Shown one piece after another: positions 56,596 to 64,000 of a stretch of DNA of 64,000 nucleotides. Numbering within the stretch: position 1 is the first letter of the stretch; every line of letters starts with the position of its first letter. The translations under genes and the position numbers were made by a program. The notes under the pieces were generated by a model. It made no database searches and was not told the DNA's origin. It worked only from the letters and a program-made list of their open reading frames with translations. Source of the stretch: CAVQGM01 sp963712065 (GTDB lineage: Bacteria > Actinomycetota > Acidimicrobiia > Acidimicrobiales > Acidimicrobilacustridaceae); NCBI GenBank assembly GCA_963712065.1, contig CAVQGM010000001.1:868001-932000 (forward strand). Direction: 5' to 3'.

Positions 56596-57855
56596 TCAGA
56601 GGTCGAACAGGTCGCGCAGCGAGTCGGCCAGGCGCTCGCCGCGAGGGGTGCCGGCGGCGTCCTTCAGCTCGACGGTCGGGTCGTGCAGCAGCTTGGCGAC
56701 GATGCCCTTGGTGAGGGCGTCGACGGCGTCGAGCTCCTTCGGGCCGAGCGCCCCGAGCCGGTTGCGGAGCCGCTCGAGCTCGGCCCGGCGGATCTCCTCC
56801 CCCTTGTCGTGCAGGGCGGACACCAGCGGCGCGACCTCGCGGGCGGTGCTGACCGCCACGAACCGCTCGAGCTCCTCGTCGACGATGGCGCGGGCGGCGA
56901 CCACCTCGCGGCGGCGCTCGGCCCGACCGGCGTCGGCGAACGCCCGCAGGTCGTCCATGTCGAGCAGGGTGACGCCCGCGATGTCGGCGGCCGCCGGGTC
57001 GACGTCGCGGGGCACGGCCACGTCGACGATGAGCAGCGGGTGGCCGTGGCGGGCGGCCATCACCCGCGCGAGGTCGCCGTGCTCGAGCATGATCGAGTGG
57101 GCACCGGTGCCGGTGAGGAGCAGGTCGACCTCGGCCAGCGAGTCGTTGAGCTCGGCGAGCCGGACCGCGTGCCCGCCGACCCGGGTGGCCACGTCGACCG
57201 CGGTGTCCCAGGTGCGGTTGGCGATGGCGACGTCGTCGACGCCCGCCGTCACCAGCGAGCGCACCATGCCCTCGCCCATCTCGCCGGCCCCGAGCACGAG
57301 GATGCGGCGCCCGTCGAGCGAACCCATCCGTCCGGCGGCCATGGCCACCGCGGCGGTGGACACCGAGGCCACGTGCCGGGCGATGCCGGTCTCGGTGCGG
57401 GCTCGCTTGCCGACCTCGAGGGCGTGACGGAACAGGAGGTTGAGCGACGACCCGGCGGTGCCCTCCTCGGCGGCCCGTTCCCACGCCGTGCGGACCTGGC
57501 CGAGGATCTCGGCCTCCCCGACCACGGCGGAGTCGAGCCCCGACGCGACCGAGAACAGGTGGGCGGCGGCGTCCTCGTCGTAGTGGACGTAGAGGTGGTC
57601 CGCGAACGCCTCCGGCGGCAGGAACGCGGTCTCGGCGAGGAACGAGCGCACGTCGGCGACGGCCCCGTGGAAGCGCTCGGCCACCACGTAGATCTCGGTG
57701 CGGTTGCACGTCGACAGGACGACCGCCTCGCTGACGTGCTCGCGGGAGCCGACGTCGTGCAGCGCCTTCGGCAGGCGTGCGTCGTCGACGGTCATGCGCT
57801 CGAGCAGGTCGAGCGGCACCGTGCGGTGGTTCAGGCCGATGACGACGAGAGACAC
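56596..57855 (-). CDS. hemA: Glutamyl-tRNA reductase
   Basis: 419 residues from the GTG at 57855 (the in-frame extension further upstream overlaps the previous gene). First committed step of C5 tetrapyrrole synthesis. Catalytic Cys50 in VVLSTCNRTEIYVVAERF; GLNHRTVPLDLLERMTV; GLDSAVVGEAEILGQVRTAWERA; NADPH loop RRILVLGAGEMGEGMVRSL; dimerisation helix at the C-terminus (VSALHDKGEEIRRAELERLRNRLG). It overlaps the siroheme gene by 25 bases. Confidence 0.93.
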   Translation of the reverse strand: MSLVVIGLNHRTVPLDLLERMTVDDARLPKALHDVGSREHVSEAVVLSTCNRTEIYVVAERFHGAVADVRSFLAETAFLPPEAFADHLYVHYDEDAAAHLFSVASGLDSAVVGEAEILGQVRTAWERAAEEGTAGSSLNLLFRHALEVGKRARTETGIARHVASVSTAAVAMAAGRMGSLDGRRILVLGAGEMGEGMVRSLVTAGVDDVAIANRTWDTAVDVATRVGGHAVRLAELNDSLAEVDLLLTGTGAHSIMLEHGDLARVMAARHGHPLLIVDVAVPRDVDPAAADIAGVTLLDMDDLRAFADAGRAERRREVVAARAIVDEELERFVAVSTAREVAPLVSALHDKGEEIRRAELERLRNRLGALGPKELDAVDALTKGIVAKLLHDPTVELKDAAGTPRGERLADSLRDLFDL

Positions 57856-58487
57856 GCCTGGAGGCGCTCCTTGGCTTCGGCGAGGCGACCCTCGCGGACG
57901 AGTTCCAGCATTCCCGAGTCGAGGGCCGATTGCCAATCACGGTCCTCCGTGGACGCCCCGTCGGCCTGCAACCGGGCCCGTTCCTCGGCGAGCAGGCCGA
58001 TGAGCGTGACGTACTCGGGGCCGAACTCGCCGGTGAACCGCCGCCGGAGCCACGTGGCGACCGCCGGGCTGTGCCCACCGGTGGCGAAGGTCACGAGCAA
58101 CGGGCCCTGGCGGATGCGCGACGGCAGGGTGAACGCGCAGTTGGCCGGGTCGTCGGCGCTGTTCACGAGCACGCCGCGGGCTTCGCCCTCGAGGTAGACG
58201 GCGCGGTTCACGTCGGGATCGTCGGTGGCGGTGATCACCAACCGATACCCCACCAGGTCGCCCTCGCGGTAGGGCCGCTCGTCGCAGGTGAGCGCCGAGC
58301 CGGCGGGCCGCGACCCCATGAGGGCGATCACGTCGGGGCCGACCTCCGTGGCGATCACGTGCACGTGGGCCTCGCACTCGAGCAGGCCCCGCACCTTCTG
58401 GGCGGCGACGCCGCCGCCGCCCACCACCAGGCACCGCCGACCCGCCAGGCGCAGGTTCACGGGGTACAGCGGCTCGTCGACCGGCAT
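57831..58487 (-). CDS. Precorrin-2 dehydrogenase / sirohydrochlorin ferrochelatase
   Basis: 218 residues. It is the stand-alone N-terminal (Met8p-like) part of siroheme synthase CysG: YPVNLRLAGRRCLVVGGGGVAAQKVRGLLECEAHVHVIA forms the NAD site, with RLVITATDDPDVNRAVYLEGEARGVLVNSADDPANCAF as the catalytic and substrate region. It makes siroheme from precorrin-2 by oxidation and iron insertion. Its ATG shares one base with the Rex stop (TGATG), so it is coupled to rex. Confidence 0.9.
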   Translation of the reverse strand: MPVDEPLYPVNLRLAGRRCLVVGGGGVAAQKVRGLLECEAHVHVIATEVGPDVIALMGSRPAGSALTCDERPYREGDLVGYRLVITATDDPDVNRAVYLEGEARGVLVNSADDPANCAFTLPSRIRQGPLLVTFATGGHSPAVATWLRRRFTGEFGPEYVTLIGLLAEERARLQADGASTEDRDWQSALDSGMLELVREGRLAEAKERLQACLSSSSA

Positions 58488-59188
58488 CAGCCCGAGGCCA
58501 CCGAGTCGGCCTCTCCGAGGTCCTCGGCCCGGAGCCGCTGCCGGTAGAAGGAGAGGATCTGCAGCTCGAGGGCGAGGTCGACCTTCCGCAGCGACGTGTC
58601 GTCCGGCACCGCCAGCACCGACGGGGCGAAGTTGAGGATGGACGTGATGCCGGCTTCGATGAGCTTGTCGGCGACGTCCTGGGCGACCACCGCCGGCGTG
58701 GCGATGATCCCGATGGCGATGCCGAGCTCGGCCACCAGCTCCGGGAGGTCGTCGATGTGACGGACCGTGAGGTCGCCGACGCGCTGGCCGACCTTGGCGT
58801 GGTCGGCATCGACCAGGGCGGCGACGGGGAAGCCCCGCTCGCCGAACCCGCCGTAGTTCGCGAGGGCGGCACCGAGGTTGCCGATGCCGACGATGACGAC
58901 GGGCGAGTCGTGGGTGAGGCCCAGCTCGCGGCTCATCTGGTAGAGGAGGTACTCCACGTCGTAGCCCACGCCGCGGGTGCCGTAGCTGCCGAGGTAGCTC
59001 AGGTCCTTGCGGACCTTGGCGGCGTTGACCCCGGCCATCTCGGCGAGCCGCTCGGAGCTGATGGTGGTGATGGACGCGTCGGCGACCTCGAGCAGGCTGC
59101 GCAGGTACACGGGCAGCCGGGCGACCGTCGCCTCGGGGATGCGCCGGCCACCGCGCCGGCGCTCCGGGGGCTGCGCACCACGCTGCAT
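58487..59188 (-). CDS. rex: Redox-sensing transcriptional repressor Rex
   Basis: 233 residues from the ATG at 59188; the GTG at 59215 would overlap the candidate operator. Winged helix: IPEATVARLPVYLRSLLEVADASITTISSERLAEMAGVNAAKVRKDLSYLGSYGTRGVGYDVEYL. NAD(H)-binding Rossmann part: PVVIVGIGNLGAALANYGGFGERGFPVAALVDADHAKVG. Rex binds DNA when NADH is low and releases it as NADH rises. Heads a rex-siroheme-hemA-hemC operon, matching the actinobacterial rex-hem arrangement, and probably represses itself. Confidence 0.93.
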   Translation of the reverse strand: MQRGAQPPERRRGGRRIPEATVARLPVYLRSLLEVADASITTISSERLAEMAGVNAAKVRKDLSYLGSYGTRGVGYDVEYLLYQMSRELGLTHDSPVVIVGIGNLGAALANYGGFGERGFPVAALVDADHAKVGQRVGDLTVRHIDDLPELVAELGIAIGIIATPAVVAQDVADKLIEAGITSILNFAPSVLAVPDDTSLRKVDLALELQILSFYRQRLRAEDLGEADSVASG

Positions 59189-59207
59189 CCAGCCCACGCT
59201 ACCGGCC

Positions 59208-59225
59208 TCGTGCACACGATCACAA
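59208..59225 (-). promoter_or_regulatory. Candidate Rex operator (ROP)
   Basis: On the coding strand TTGTGATCGTGTGCACGA lies 20 bases upstream of the rex start. The Rex consensus is TTGTGAA-N4-TTCACAA; the left half fits in six of seven positions and the right half (TGCACGA) in five of seven. Position ahead of rex itself fits autoregulation. Confidence 0.65.
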
Positions 59226-59283
59226 AGTCGTCACGCGGGGGTCACGCCGCGGCGGGGACGTGCGGGCCCACCGCGGCACGGCC

Positions 59284-60777
59284 CTACCTCAGGGCTCTCC
59301 GGAGCACCTTGCCGGACAGGTTGTGGGGCAGGGCGTCGACGAACAGGATCTTGCTCGGGCACTTGTAGCGGGCCAGCCGCTCGGCGCACCACGCGATGAG
59401 GTCGTCCTCCTCGGTGGACTGGCCGGCCTCGAGCACCACGTAGGCCTTCACCGCCTCGCCCTTGTACGGGTGCGGCACCCCCACGACCGCGCAGGCCTCC
59501 ACCGCGGGGTGCTCGACGAGGACCTCCTCGACCTCGGCCGGGTACACGTTGAACCCCGACACGATGATGAGGTCCTTGGCCCGGTCGACGAGGAACACGA
59601 AGCCGTCGTCGTTGGCGATGCCGATGTCGCCGGTGCGCAGCCAGCCGTCGGCGGTGAGGGCGGATTCGGTGGCGTCGGGGTCGCGCCAGTACCCCTTGAA
59701 CACGTTGGGCCCGCGCACCCACAGCTCGCCCGTGTCCCCGACGAGGACGTCGGCGCCGTCGGGCTCGACGATGCGCAGCTCGACGCCCGGCACCGGCACG
59801 CCGACCGAACCCCACGGGGCGGTCGTGCCCGTCGCCGAGGTCACCACCGGTGAGGTCTCGGTGAGGCCGTAGCCCTCCTCGATGTGGACGCCGAAGCGGT
59901 CCTCCACGAGCTGCGCCGTCTCCACGGGCAGCTTGGCCGCCCCCGACACGGCGATGCGCACCGTGGCGAAGGCGTCCGGGGGCACGCCGGGCAGCCCTGC
60001 CCACGCCGCCCACATCGTCGGCGGGCCCGACACGATGGTCACGCCGTGGTCGCGGATCGTGTCGAGCGCGGTGGCCGGGTCGAACCGCTCCACCAGCACG
60101 ACCGACGCGCCGGCTTGGAGCGTGAGGTCGAGCATGACGTTGAGCCCGAAGATGTGGAACAGCGGCAGGATGCCGAGCACGACGTCGTCGGGCCCCTGGC
60201 GCCGGGCGGTGACCGCCTGCATCTGGTCGAGGTTCGACAGCAGGTTGCCGTGGCTGAGCATGGCGGCGCGCGGGGCGCCCGCGGTACCGCTCGTGAACAG
60301 CAGCACGGCGAGGTCGTCGGCGTCGCGCTCGACGATCGGCGCCGGAGCCGACGCCAGCACGTCCTCCAGGTCGACGGCGCCGGGGACGTCGGTGCCGCGC
60401 GGGGCGATGACCACCTCGAGCGAGGGCAGCTTCTCCCGGTCGAGCCCCTGGGCGGTGTGGACCGCGGCCGGCCCCACCACGAGGGCCTTCGTGGTGGTCG
60501 AGCCCAGCTGGTACTCGAGCTCGGGTGGGGGCGCCGACGGGTTGAGGGGCACGGCGACGAGGCCGGCCCCCAGCGCCGCCAGGTAGGAGACCACGAAGTA
60601 CCAGTTGTTGCCGCAGACGATGGCGACCCGGTCCCCCGGCTCGAGGCCGTGGGCGGCGAAGGCGCCCCGCAACGCCGCGACCTGGTCGCGCAGCTCACCA
60701 TAGGTGGTGGGACGGCCTCGGCTGACGAGGGCGACGTCGTCGCCCGGGTGCGGCTCGATGATCGACGCCAGGTTCAC
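59284..60777 (-). CDS. Acyl-CoA synthetase / AMP-dependent ligase
   Basis: 497 residues from the second of two adjacent GTG codons (60777), six bases after AGGAGG; the first GTG at 60780 is too close. ANL superfamily: AMP-loop LLFTSGTAGAPRAAMLSHGN (usual TSGTTGxPK, with Arg-Ala replacing Pro-Lys), YGLTETSPVV, WLRTGDIGIANDDGFVFLVDRAKDLIIVSGFNVYPAEVEEVL and the catalytic Lys in PHNLSGKVLRRALR. It activates a carboxylic acid as the CoA thioester; medium- or long-chain fatty acids are the best guess. Confidence 0.9.
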   Translation of the reverse strand: MNLASIIEPHPGDDVALVSRGRPTTYGELRDQVAALRGAFAAHGLEPGDRVAIVCGNNWYFVVSYLAALGAGLVAVPLNPSAPPPELEYQLGSTTTKALVVGPAAVHTAQGLDREKLPSLEVVIAPRGTDVPGAVDLEDVLASAPAPIVERDADDLAVLLFTSGTAGAPRAAMLSHGNLLSNLDQMQAVTARRQGPDDVVLGILPLFHIFGLNVMLDLTLQAGASVVLVERFDPATALDTIRDHGVTIVSGPPTMWAAWAGLPGVPPDAFATVRIAVSGAAKLPVETAQLVEDRFGVHIEEGYGLTETSPVVTSATGTTAPWGSVGVPVPGVELRIVEPDGADVLVGDTGELWVRGPNVFKGYWRDPDATESALTADGWLRTGDIGIANDDGFVFLVDRAKDLIIVSGFNVYPAEVEEVLVEHPAVEACAVVGVPHPYKGEAVKAYVVLEAGQSTEEDDLIAWCAERLARYKCPSKILFVDALPHNLSGKVLRRALR

Positions 60778-60880
60778 CACATACCTCCTGGGCCACGCTC
60801 CGTGACCAACGGGCGGGCCGAACGACCACACTAGCGAGTCGGGCTCAAGGCGGTCCCGGGCGGGAGCCGATCACCCGGGC

Positions 60881-61531
60881 ATGAGGATCCGATCGGTCGT
60901 GGTGGCGACCGTGCTGGCGGGGCTGGTCTCGGTGGTGGCCGCCACCGGCCCGACCGCCGCCCCCGCCGCGGCCTCGGACGCGGCCGACTACGTCGGGCTG
61001 ATCGACCAGCTCCGCGCCTCGCAGGGCCTCGGCCCGCTCCGCCCGGACGCCACGCTGGACGCCCTCGCGACCCAGTGGGCCTCCCACCTCGCCGGGATCG
61101 GCGGGCTGCAGCACGCCTCCGACCTCTCCGTCGGGGTCACCCGGCCCTGGGCCAAGCTGGGCGAGAACGTCGGGTTGGGCCCGGACACGGGCACGATCTT
61201 CGACGCGTTCGTGGCCAGCCCGGCCCACTACCGCAACCTGGTCGACCCGACCTTCACCCACGTCGGCGTCGGGGTGGTGTGGGTCGGCGGCCGGCAGTAC
61301 ACCGTCCACCGGTTCCTGGCCGCCGGCGACGCCCCGGAGCCCGCCGACGAGGCCCCGCCCGAACCCCTGGCCCGGACCCGGCCGCCGGTGGTCACCCCCG
61401 CCCAGCCGGCCGTCGCCGGACCCGCTCCCGACGCGACCCCCGAACCCGAACCGGTGCCGGTCGACCTCCCCCGTCCCACCGAGGCGCCGGCGCGGTTCGC
61501 CGCCGTCGCCCTGGCCCTCGCCCACACCTGA
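60881..61531 (+). CDS. Secreted CAP (SCP/PR-1) domain protein
   Basis: 216 residues, ATG at 60881. Signal peptide (VVVATVLAGLVSVVAATGPTAAPAAAS). CAP domain: YVGLIDQLRASQGLGPLRPDATLDALATQWASHLA, LQHASDL (first His), WAKLGENVGLGPDTGTIFDAFVASPAHYRNLVDPTFTHVGVGVVW (signature Glu and second His). A Pro-rich tail of about 60 residues and a final hydrophobic stretch follow. Bacterial CAP proteins are extracellular with varied or unknown roles. Confidence 0.88.
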   Translation: MRIRSVVVATVLAGLVSVVAATGPTAAPAAASDAADYVGLIDQLRASQGLGPLRPDATLDALATQWASHLAGIGGLQHASDLSVGVTRPWAKLGENVGLGPDTGTIFDAFVASPAHYRNLVDPTFTHVGVGVVWVGGRQYTVHRFLAAGDAPEPADEAPPEPLARTRPPVVTPAQPAVAGPAPDATPEPEPVPVDLPRPTEAPARFAAVALALAHT

Positions 61532-61573
61532 CCGGGAGCCGGATCGGCGTCATGACGAGCCACACTGGTCGCC

Positions 61574-62575
61574 GTGGGTGACCCCGCCATCACGGCCGAC
61601 CGACTGACCCGCGCCTTCCCGAGCGGGCTGGCGGTCGACGGCGTGACCTTCGCCCTCGACCACGGCGAGGTGCTGGCGCTCCTCGGCCCGAACGGGGCGG
61701 GGAAGACGACGACGGTCCGCCTGCTCAACGGGGTGCTGCGGCCCGACGACGGCTCGGCCCGCGTGCTCGGCTTCGACCCCGCCCGCGACGGCGACGACGT
61801 GCGGCGCCGCACCGGCGTGCTCACGGAGAACGCCGGTCTCGACGACCGACTGACCACCCGTGAGAACCTGGAGTTCACGGCCCGGATCCGTGGCTTGTCC
61901 GCCGACGGGGCGCGCACCCGGGTCGGCGACCTGCTCGAGCGCTTCGGACTCGGTGAGCGGGCCGACGACCTCACCCAGGGCTTCTCCACCGGGCAGCGCA
62001 AGCGGGTCGCCCTCGCCCGGGCGCTGCTGCACGACCCCGAGGTGCTCTTCCTCGACGAGCCCACGTCGGGGCTCGACCCCGCCGGCACCCGTGACGTCGT
62101 CGAGCTCATCCGTGGGCTCGCCGAGGAGGGGCGCACGATCATCCTGGCCACCCACTTCCTGGGCGAGGCCGGACGTCTCGCCGACCGGATGGCCGTGCTC
62201 CACCGGGGTCGCCTCCGCGCCTTCGGCTCACCCGAGGAGCTGGCCGTCGGCATGTGGGACGGCATCGGCGCCGAGCTCGACCTCGGCGCGCCGGCGGGCC
62301 CCGACGTGCTGACCGCCCTCACCGCCGTGCCGGGCGTGCTCGACGCCGGGCCGGCACCGGTCGGCGCGACGCTGCAGGTGCGTGACCGCGACGTGGTGCC
62401 GGCCGTGGTGGCGGCCATGGTCGCCCGCGAGATCGCCGTCTTCGGCGCCGCCGCCCTGCCCCACACCCTCGAGGACGTCTACTTCGAGATCGAGCGGCGC
62501 ATCCTCGCCGAGACCGGAGACCTCGACGCCGTCGACGGGTTCTCGGCGCGCTACCGCGGGGAGGACCGGCCGTGA
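61574..62575 (+). CDS. ABC transporter ATP-binding protein
   Basis: 333 residues from a GTG. Complete nucleotide-binding domain: Walker A LLGPNGAGKTTTVRLL, Q-loop GVLTENAGLDDRL, signature STGQRKRVALARALLHDPEVLFLDEPTSGLDP with Walker B, and H-loop ILATHFLGEAGR. The signature is STGQR in place of LSGGQ. A C-terminal 100-residue extension resembles drug- and lipid-exporter (DrrA-like) ATPases. Its stop overlaps the permease start (GTGA). Confidence 0.93.
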   Translation: MGDPAITADRLTRAFPSGLAVDGVTFALDHGEVLALLGPNGAGKTTTVRLLNGVLRPDDGSARVLGFDPARDGDDVRRRTGVLTENAGLDDRLTTRENLEFTARIRGLSADGARTRVGDLLERFGLGERADDLTQGFSTGQRKRVALARALLHDPEVLFLDEPTSGLDPAGTRDVVELIRGLAEEGRTIILATHFLGEAGRLADRMAVLHRGRLRAFGSPEELAVGMWDGIGAELDLGAPAGPDVLTALTAVPGVLDAGPAPVGATLQVRDRDVVPAVVAAMVAREIAVFGAAALPHTLEDVYFEIERRILAETGDLDAVDGFSARYRGEDRP

Positions 62576-63465
62576 CCGACGTGCGGCGTCGCGCCGATGC
62601 ACCGCCGCAGGGCCCGGCGACCACGGCGCCGGCCGCCGTCCCCGCCACGCGCTCGCCCATCGACTGGAACGCGATCCGCACCGTCATCCGCAAGGACCTC
62701 ACCGCGGTGCGACGGTCGAAGGCGATCGTGCTGCCGATGATCCTCGTGCCCGCGGTGCTGATCGTGGTGCTGCCGATCTCGCTCGGCCTGCTCGCCCGGT
62801 CGGCGCCGACGACGCAGGTGTCCGAGGCCCTCAGCTCGCCGTTCGTCGAGGGGCTCACCCAACCGGTGCTCGAGCTGCCCGAGCAGCAACGCCTGGTGGT
62901 GCTCGTGCTCGGCTACCTGCTCTCCCCGCTGCTGCTGGTCATCCCGCTCATGGTCTCGGCGGTGCTGGCCGCCGACGCCTTCGCCGGCGAGAAGGAGCGA
63001 CGCACGCTGGAGTCGCTGCTCCACCTCCCCATCGCCGACCGCGACCTGTTCATCGCCAAGGTGCTCGGCGCCTTCCTGCCCGCCGTGGCCATCAGCTGGG
63101 TGAGCGCGTTGCTCTACGCGGTGCTCACCAACGTGATCGCCTGGCCCGCCGCCGACGGACCGATCCTGCCGTTCTCGCAGTGGACCCTGATGGTGGTGTG
63201 GCTCGCGCCGGCCGTCGCCCTGCTGGCCCTCGGGTTGCTGGTGGTGGTGTCGTCGCGGGCCAAGACGACCCAGGAGGCCAACCAGCTCGGCGGGGCGGTG
63301 ATCCTGCCCCTCATCTTCCTCGCCGCCGCCCAGGCCTCGGCCCTGTTGCTGACGCCGTGGCCGGCGGTCGTGGCCGTCGGTGCGCTGATCTGGATCGCCG
63401 GGCTGGTGCTGGTGGTGGTCAACGCGTCACGGTTCACCCGCGACCGCCTCGCCAGCCGGTCCTGA
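62572..63465 (+). CDS. ABC-2 type permease
   Basis: 297 residues from a GTG overlapping the ATPase stop. ABC-2 layout: basic N-terminus, WNAIRTVIRKDLTAVRRSKAIVLPMILVPAVLIVVLPISL first helix, a long extracytoplasmic loop, then five helices (LVVLVLGYLLSPLLLVIPLMVSAVLAADAFAGEKERRTLESLLHLP contains the conserved E-K-E-R-T-L block). With the ATPase it forms an exporter or retraction-type transporter of unknown substrate. Confidence 0.9.
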   Translation: MTDVRRRADAPPQGPATTAPAAVPATRSPIDWNAIRTVIRKDLTAVRRSKAIVLPMILVPAVLIVVLPISLGLLARSAPTTQVSEALSSPFVEGLTQPVLELPEQQRLVVLVLGYLLSPLLLVIPLMVSAVLAADAFAGEKERRTLESLLHLPIADRDLFIAKVLGAFLPAVAISWVSALLYAVLTNVIAWPAADGPILPFSQWTLMVVWLAPAVALLALGLLVVVSSRAKTTQEANQLGGAVILPLIFLAAAQASALLLTPWPAVVAVGALIWIAGLVLVVVNASRFTRDRLASRS

Positions 63466-63497
63466 GCCCCGCCACCCCCCGCCGCCGGTGACCGGCC

Positions 63498-63587
63498 TCA
63501 GCGGGCGAAGACGACGAGCTGGAGGAACGCGGCGCCGAGGATCAGCAGCAGCAGCAGGCCGAGGACGATGGTGGTACCGGGCCTCAT
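63498..63587 (-). CDS. 29-residue membrane peptide
   Basis: ATG at 63587 with GGAGGGAG six bases upstream. It reads MRPGTTIVLGLLLLLILGAA followed by FLQLVVFAR, one hydrophobic helix with a positive end. Its ATG overlaps the stop of the SAM hydrolase gene (ATGA), so it is translationally coupled. Function unknown; comparable small hydrophobic peptides are common and easily missed. Confidence 0.6.
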   Translation of the reverse strand: MRPGTTIVLGLLLLLILGAAFLQLVVFAR

Positions 63588-64000
63588 GGGCGCTCCCTCC
63601 GGCCGACGGTGAGCTCGACCGCGGTGGTCACACCGCTCCCGGCGGCTGACGGGTCGTCGGGGAAGGCCTGCAGGCGGACCTCGGTGCCCGCGGTGAGACC
63701 CAACTCGACGGCGGCGGCGTGGCGGTCGGCGACCACCGCGAGCATGCCGTAGGAATCGATGACCAGGCCGATCTGGTTGGCGCCCACCTCGGCGAAGCTC
63801 CCGGCCCGCGTCGCGGTGCGCACCTCGCCGCCGAAGGCCACCCGCACGTGGTCGCCGAACGGCTCGACGTCGTCGGGGTCGATGTTGAGCTGGGCGTTGC
63901 CGTACTGGTCGACCCAGAGGACCTCACCGACGAGGAAGCCGTCCTCCTCGTAGCTGACCGGCAGGATGCCGGGGAGGAGCGAGGCGGGGTCGACCGGCTC
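63584..64000 (-). CDS. SAM hydrolase / adenosyl-hydroxide transferase (DUF62), C-terminal part
   Basis: 139 codons; the N-terminal half lies beyond the right edge. Typical DUF62 C-terminal barrel: GEVLWVDQYGNAQLNIDPDD (usual VDRFGNLVTN) and GSFAEVGANQIGLVIDSYGMLAVVADRHAAAVELGLTAGTEVRL. Homologues hydrolyse S-adenosylmethionine to adenosine and methionine, and a few halogenate it. It is coupled to a 29-residue membrane peptide downstream. Confidence 0.85.
   Translation of the reverse strand, partial: EPVDPASLLPGILPVSYEEDGFLVGEVLWVDQYGNAQLNIDPDDVEPFGDHVRVAFGGEVRTATRAGSFAEVGANQIGLVIDSYGMLAVVADRHAAAVELGLTAGTEVRLQAFPDDPSAAGSGVTTAVELTVGRRERP

Overview
The window is a high-GC stretch (third codon positions almost all G or C) from an actinobacterium. 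A rex-hemA-hemC order, CsoR/CopZ copper genes, frequent GTG/TTG starts, a DUF222-HNH endonuclease behind an actinobacterial-type SOS box, an LPXTG surface protein and a surface protein with RLLDTR repeats all fit Actinomycetota. The repeat-type surface protein and the general gene mix suggest Acidimicrobiia, but that placement is inference.

Layout: 1-2992 is the N-terminal part of a very large fibronectin-III-like protein. About 3000-7940 is a graveyard of mobile DNA: a fragment of a DDE element, a truncated rve integrase, a full IS256 copy, and a decayed tyrosine recombinase followed by a DDE transposase. A tRNA-Arg(CCU) follows, then three uncharacterised genes, the third with a PD-(D/E)XK-like nuclease signature. 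10.0-23.6 kb holds housekeeping and orphan genes: a sterol-desaturase-type oxygenase, an FtsK-like protein with three degenerate P-loops, a formaldehyde-activating enzyme homologue, PrmA, an FtsX-type permease, an amidase and AIM24. 23.6-26.4 kb is a copper module (csoR, copA, copZ).

26.4-36.7 kb is the most coherent metabolic block. The leftward run has two full-length SWEET-like transporters, a glutamine-synthetase-like ligase, an iron alcohol dehydrogenase, a class-I amidotransferase-type hydrolase and an aldehyde dehydrogenase. This reads as gamma-glutamylation-based breakdown of an amino alcohol such as ethanolamine. Divergent from it, an FGGY kinase is translationally coupled to a sphingosine-1-phosphate-lyase homologue, whose family product is phosphoethanolamine plus a fatty aldehyde. 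Together they could form a route from sphingoid-type amino alcohols to glycine and glutamate.

36.8-54.3 kb carries envelope and accessory genes: HdeD, an FeS photolyase, an alkylsulfatase-like MBL protein, a haloalkane dehalogenase, two serine-beta-lactamase-fold proteins lacking the SxxK motif, surface proteins, a SpoU methylase, DUF222-HNH and an RNase-Z-like protein. 54.3-64 kb has DUF2254, the rex-siroheme-hemA-hemC operon with a candidate Rex operator, an acyl-CoA ligase, a CAP protein, an ABC exporter and a SAM hydrolase running off the right edge.

About twenty single-base frameshifts interrupt otherwise well-conserved genes. Nearly all are one-base gains, and nine fall in copA. Either the assembly carries a systematic insertion error or these genes have very recently been broken.
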